A stretch of DNA of 64,000 nt from Pseudomonas putida (GTDB lineage: Bacteria; Pseudomonadota; Gammaproteobacteria; Pseudomonadales; Pseudomonadaceae). The position numbers were made by a program, and so were the translations under genes. The notes below the pieces were generated by a model. It made no database searches and was not told the DNA's origin. It saw only the letters and a list, made by a program, of their open reading frames with translations. Shown in pieces: positions 60,947 to 64,000 of the stretch; the stretch's first letter is position 1, and the number at the start of each line of letters is the position of its first letter. The DNA lies in the NCBI RefSeq assembly GCF_003228315.1, contig NZ_CP029693.1:4205501-4269500 (forward strand), given 5' to 3'.

Positions 60947-61468
60947 ATGAACGTTCGTCTGCTGGGTTTGGCCATCTCGCTGGGTTTGGCACTTCCTGTG
61001 GCTGCGCAAGCGCAGATGCTTCAGCCGGGTTTGTGGGAATTGACCACCAGCAACATGAAGGTCGATGACCAGAACATGCCGGATCTGCAATTGATCCTGG
61101 GTCAGCTGCAAAGCCAGATGACGCCCGAGCAGCGCGCGCAGCTGGAAAAGCAGGGCATCACCATGGGTGGCAAAGGCATTCGCGCGTGCCTGACGCCGGA
61201 GCAGGTCAAGTCGGACGATATCCCGCTGACGGATCCGCAATCGGGCTGCAAACAGCAAATCACTGATCGCACGGGCAACCAGTGGAAATTCCGTTTCAGC
61301 TGCCCGAAAGCGCAGGGCGCGGGCGTCGCCACGTTCCTCAGCGATCGTGAGTTCACCACCAAGGTCAGCGGTACGTTCAATGCAACCGGCATTCAGCAGA
61401 AGGGCAGTCTGGATACCCGGGCTGTGTGGCTGGGGCAGGATTGCGGGACCGTCAAGCCAAGAGCTTAA
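60947..61468 (+). CDS. secreted DUF3617 domain protein
   Basis: The 173-residue protein has a clear signal peptide (MNVRLLGLAISLGLALPVAAQA, cleavage near AQA), followed by a DUF3617 body starting MLQPGLWELTTSNMKV and containing four cysteines (for example RACLTPEQ and SGCKQQITDRTG). DUF3617 proteins are periplasmic with no established function. It follows a GGAG ribosome site (AGGAGTTACACG). It ends in a REP pair. Confidence 0.85.
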   Translation: MNVRLLGLAISLGLALPVAAQAQMLQPGLWELTTSNMKVDDQNMPDLQLILGQLQSQMTPEQRAQLEKQGITMGGKGIRACLTPEQVKSDDIPLTDPQSGCKQQITDRTGNQWKFRFSCPKAQGAGVATFLSDREFTTKVSGTFNATGIQQKGSLDTRAVWLGQDCGTVKPRA

Positions 61469-61470
61469 AA

Positions 61471-61524
61471 GCATCGCGGGCAAGCCTCGCTTATTTGTAG
61501 GAGCAAGGCTTGCCCGCGATGGCG
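61471..61524. repeat. REP-type inverted repeat pair (CAAGGCTTGCC variant)
   Basis: GCATCGCGGGCAAGCCTCGC and its inverse ending GGCTTGCCCGCGATGG lie between the convergent ends of the DUF3617 gene and the ThrRS-like gene. Confidence 0.85.
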
Positions 61525-61539
61525 TCAGTAAGGTCGATA

Positions 61540-62430
61540 TCAAACCTGAGGCTGCCCCAACCACTCACACACCGCCTCAACCTCCATCCTGCCCAAATCC
61601 TCCCCGCTGCGACTGCGCACACTGACAAACCCGCCTGCCTTTTCCTTCTCTCCGACCACCACCAGATACGGCACCGTCTGACTGTGCTGGCGAATCTTGT
61701 GATGGATTTTCTCGCTCCGCAGGTCCGCGAGGGCACGCACACCACTGCGGCGCAGGCGCTCGGTGACTCTATGGGCGTAGTGGGCCTGACGGTCGTCCAT
61801 GCTGACGACCATCACCTGCGGCGGCAGACGCCATTGCTGCAGCTCCTCGTGGCTGGACCAGCACGTGCCGTAGATGCGTTGCTGCAAAGTGCCGCTGATG
61901 TGATCGAGGGCGAATGCCTGCAAGACCCTGGTGGTGGGGACGTGTGGGCCCGTCGTCAGATAGTCGGTGTCCCCGAGACGGTACAACGAGGGATGTTCGG
62001 AATAGGGGAAGGGCGTGGAGCGTCGGCGAATGGAGTGGTTCGAGGCTGCCAGCGATTGCATGCGTGATTCGATCTGAAGCAGATCGGTCGCCGTCAGAGG
62101 ACGCTCGACCGAGAATTCGCAATAGAACCCGTCACCCAACTCGGAGCCCATTCGCCACTGCGCATGGGCATGCAATTGCTTGACCGCCATCGCCAGCATC
62201 AGTGCGCAGGAACGGCGCAGAATCTCCAGCCCATCGGGTTCCTGCGGTGTCACCAGGCTCACCCGGGCGTTTGCGCGGATCAGGAACTCACAATCCACCA
62301 GCACACCGTCCACCCGTCCCGCGACGGCTGCATTGGCCAGGCCCGGGCCGATGCTCGCGGCTACTTCATGCACAGTCAGTGGCTGATCGTATTCACGCAA
62401 TGAACCATCCGGCAGGGTGATCTGGATCAT
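61540..62430 (-). CDS. threonyl-tRNA synthetase-like protein lacking the catalytic core
   Basis: The 296-residue protein aligns by eye with ThrRS at both ends: a TGS domain (1-62), a shortened editing-type domain (about 63-197, with GPHVP at 161-165 and QRIYGTCWSS), and a C-terminal anticodon-binding domain (about 202-296). The roughly 290-residue class II catalytic domain with motifs 1-3 and its zinc site is absent. The editing His positions are changed (HSCAHLLGHA in typical ThrRS; RSCALMLAMA here). It should therefore bind tRNA-Thr or mRNA without charging. It lies 65 bp after folE2 on the same strand and is likely in its operon. The frame is intact. Confidence 0.85.
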   Translation of the reverse strand: MIQITLPDGSLREYDQPLTVHEVAASIGPGLANAAVAGRVDGVLVDCEFLIRANARVSLVTPQEPDGLEILRRSCALMLAMAVKQLHAHAQWRMGSELGDGFYCEFSVERPLTATDLLQIESRMQSLAASNHSIRRRSTPFPYSEHPSLYRLGDTDYLTTGPHVPTTRVLQAFALDHISGTLQQRIYGTCWSSHEELQQWRLPPQVMVVSMDDRQAHYAHRVTERLRRSGVRALADLRSEKIHHKIRQHSQTVPYLVVVGEKEKAGGFVSVRSRSGEDLGRMEVEAVCEWLGQPQV

Positions 62431-62495
62431 GGTTATTGTTCTCTGCTTCGATCACATGCTCATTAACCTTAGAGGTAATTGGTAGCGGTTGTCAT

Positions 62496-63416
62496 CTAGA
62501 CGTTTGTCGAGGCGAACCCAGGGTCGATTTCACGGCTCCAGCGACTTTCAGCCACGGCGTCGTGGGCGTGGAGGCTTTCGGCGTGAACAACCCGAATATG
62601 AAAACCGTTGATGCCGGGCGAGTGTTTCATGGCCAGGTTAAGGCGTCGCGCGGCGTCTTCGCAGAACATCAGATTCTGGCCGTTGGCCAATGCGAAGGCT
62701 TGTTCATCGGCGCGTTTGACGGCGGTCTGCACGGCCGTTCCGAGGGCCGCTTCGGCGTTATTGATCAGTGCGATGTGCGGCAGGTCATCCAGATAATCAT
62801 CGAGATGCAGCGTCAATTGCGCGGTGCTTCGTTGACTGTGCGGCGTGGCGACGATGCCTTTTGGAGAGCCAAGCCACGCCAAAACGTCGGCCTGATTGAC
62901 CGTTCGATTAAGGAAATCTTCCGCGAATTTTTGCTGGATAAGCTGTCGAGACAGCGCTGCCGAGCAAGGGCAGGTTGAGGAATAAGCCATCTCGATTTTT
63001 AGTTCCACGTGGAACATCGCGTTTTCCAAACGGGCTTCGATGCTGATCGGATAGGTTTTCCATCCTGCCAAAGGACTGATAAGCGCCGGCCTTTTCAACA
63101 ATAATTGGCTGTGGATTTTCAGGAAGGCGCTGTTCGACAGGCCTTCATGACTGTCGAGGAATTGCTGCAAGACCTGCCGAAGTAGCGCTGGCGAGAGGCT
63201 TTCCTGCTCAAGCTTTTCCAGCGTCAGATAGAGCCGCGACATGTGAATGCCACGTGCTTCGCCGTTATCGAGACTCACACCAGCATCGACTTTAGCGGGC
63301 AGACGCTCGCCATCAAGCAACACAGGAAGTGCAATGCCGCACATACCCACCCAATCCAGGGGCAGGGCTTGGTGTGAGATCTGCGCGGCGATATCCGGGA
63401 GAGTCAGCGCATTCAT
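62496..63416 (-). CDS. folE2: GTP cyclohydrolase FolE2 (type IB)
   Basis: FolE2 makes 7,8-dihydroneopterin triphosphate for folate, in a form that does not need zinc and replaces FolE under zinc limitation. The 306-residue protein has the family text DWVGMCGIALPV, RGIHMSRLYL and the active-site STCPCSAALS (C149 and C151). The ATG at 63416 gives MNALTLPDIA; an in-frame ATG at 63428 is an alternative. Expression from the Zur-like box upstream is inferred. A parS site (63001-63016) codes for FHVE within it. Confidence 0.92.
   Translation of the reverse strand: MNALTLPDIAAQISHQALPLDWVGMCGIALPVLLDGERLPAKVDAGVSLDNGEARGIHMSRLYLTLEKLEQESLSPALLRQVLQQFLDSHEGLSNSAFLKIHSQLLLKRPALISPLAGWKTYPISIEARLENAMFHVELKIEMAYSSTCPCSAALSRQLIQQKFAEDFLNRTVNQADVLAWLGSPKGIVATPHSQRSTAQLTLHLDDYLDDLPHIALINNAEAALGTAVQTAVKRADEQAFALANGQNLMFCEDAARRLNLAMKHSPGINGFHIRVVHAESLHAHDAVAESRWSREIDPGFASTNV
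63001..63016. other. parS site (15 of 16) inside folE2
   Basis: AGTTCCACGTGGAACA differs at base one. It is the outermost parS of the window on this arm, about 40 kb from oriC. Confidence 0.88.
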
Positions 63417-63446
63417 GAGCAGGTCCATGGTAAAGGTCGAATGTTC

Positions 63447-63459
63447 GTTACGTTATAAC
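63447..63459. promoter_or_regulatory. Zur-box-like palindrome upstream of folE2
   Basis: GTTAC-GTT-ATAAC lies 31 bp before the folE2 ATG at 63416 and includes the perfect palindrome GTTATAAC (63452-63459). It has the same form as the element before the SPFH/ATPase operon and resembles the Zur core. Confidence 0.6.
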
Positions 63460-63535
63460 AATTATTGCGACGATGCCATTTTCATGAACAGTTATTCATT
63501 ACGCACGGATGACCTGCTTGTCCTCCGAGCTGACC

Positions 63536-63913
63536 TTAACAGCCGGCGATCCGGCTGCAAGTGAACTTGCCGCTGCTGCCCCCAGAACTGGAAAACCGGT
63601 TGATCGTGGTCCAGCCAACACGCCGGTTGTAACCCACCCACGCTTCGCCGTCCGAGGCGATGCCGGTGAAGAAAGTCAGCTGGCCATAACGACTGTTGGT
63701 TTGAGCCCAGTAGCGATTTTCAGCGGCTTCGAAGCCGCGCAAATAGATCGTGCTACCGGCGGTATTGACGCTGTAGGCATTGCCCTGGCCGTCCACACAG
63801 GCCAGCAGGTTGGCGCTGCGAGTGCAGTTGGCGAGGGTTGGCACTTGCGCCTCGATATCGACTGCCACTAGCAGCGCAGCGATCAGCAGCGCGAATTTCA
63901 GGGCATTACCCAT
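63536..63913 (-). CDS. small secreted protein of unknown function
   Basis: The 125-residue protein has a signal peptide (MGNALKFALLIAALLVAVDIEA, cleavage near EAQ). The mature part has four cysteines (NCTRSANLLACVDGQG and a C-terminal FTCSRIAGC), suggesting two disulfides, and is rich in Gly, Ser and Asn. I recognise no family. The ATG at 63913 with GGTGAG nine bases upstream is preferred over the GTG at 63925. It lies upstream of folE2 on the same strand, with 119 bp between. The 87 bp beyond its start to the window edge have no ORF. Confidence 0.75.
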   Translation of the reverse strand: MGNALKFALLIAALLVAVDIEAQVPTLANCTRSANLLACVDGQGNAYSVNTAGSTIYLRGFEAAENRYWAQTNSRYGQLTFFTGIASDGEAWVGYNRRVGWTTINRFSSSGGSSGKFTCSRIAGC

Positions 63914-64000
63914 GGTTTTTCTCACCGATCAGGACGGCCTTCAGCATCGTGTGCTTTGGCACCGCAGACAACAGGGCTGGATAAATAATGTTGTTACACT

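Noticed and set aside
30..61524. CRISPR array
   Set aside because: The repeated units are paired inverted REP palindromes in scattered gaps, not regularly spaced direct repeats.
61540..62430. Frameshifted thrS pseudogene
   Set aside because: The frame is continuous and both end domains are well kept; the missing core is a clean absence. Not a full-length gene, but I see no sign of decay.

Overview
The window is the replication-origin region of a Pseudomonas chromosome, most likely from the P. fluorescens complex. The gene order dprA-def-fmt-rsmB-trkA, glyQS, gyrB-recF-dnaN-dnaA, oriC, rpmH-rnpA-yidDC-mnmE-mnmG-rsmG-parAB-atp-glmUS is the classical pseudomonad arrangement. The REP-type palindromes and the parS sites (TGTTCCACGTGGAACA) agree with this. 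I support 59 protein genes. I saw no tRNA, rRNA, IS element, prophage or CRISPR array.

Left arm (1-22992). On the minus strand are tsaC, dprA and a LysM/TsaP-like gene. The plus strand then carries def-fmt-rsmB-trkA (translation start and rRNA methylation, K+ uptake) and a small TPR gene. A PilZ gene, a lipid A acyltransferase and tag follow on the minus strand. The plus run glyQ-glyS-gmhB-plsC covers tRNA charging and envelope precursors. A divergently transcribed two-component pair is inserted before gyrB. gyrB, recF, dnaN and dnaA all read away from the origin.

Origin and right core arm (22993-43817). oriC lies between dnaA and rpmH, with clustered DnaA boxes and an AT-rich stretch. The plus-strand run rpmH-rnpA-yidD-yidC-mnmE ends at a terminator. 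It is followed by a second, origin-like 548-bp gap with DnaA-box-like sites and an AT-rich tract before mnmG-rsmG-parA-parB. The complete F1Fo ATP synthase operon (atpIBEFHAGDC), glmU, a DeoR-type regulator and glmS complete the core. Five parS sites (two in recF, then at about 45.6, 55.0 and 63.0 kb) are the likely ParB loading sites.

Accessory-like right end (43818-64000). It holds a LysR regulator, a glutathione transferase, a lipoprotein plus 705-residue secreted protein pair, a LysE exporter with a divergent Lrp-type regulator, and a dihydrolipoyl dehydrogenase. The most interesting unit follows: three overlapping SPFH (HflK/HflC-like) genes, the second with a 19-histidine head, translationally coupled to a P1B-type metal ATPase resembling P. 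aeruginosa HmtA. A palindrome of the form GTTAY-N3-RTAAC, like the core of a Zur box, lies just upstream. The same form recurs upstream of folE2 (the zinc-independent GTP cyclohydrolase), which leads into a threonyl-tRNA synthetase-like gene lacking its catalytic domain. I infer that both units belong to a zinc-starvation response. Cyclopropane fatty acid synthase and cardiolipin synthase lie between them.
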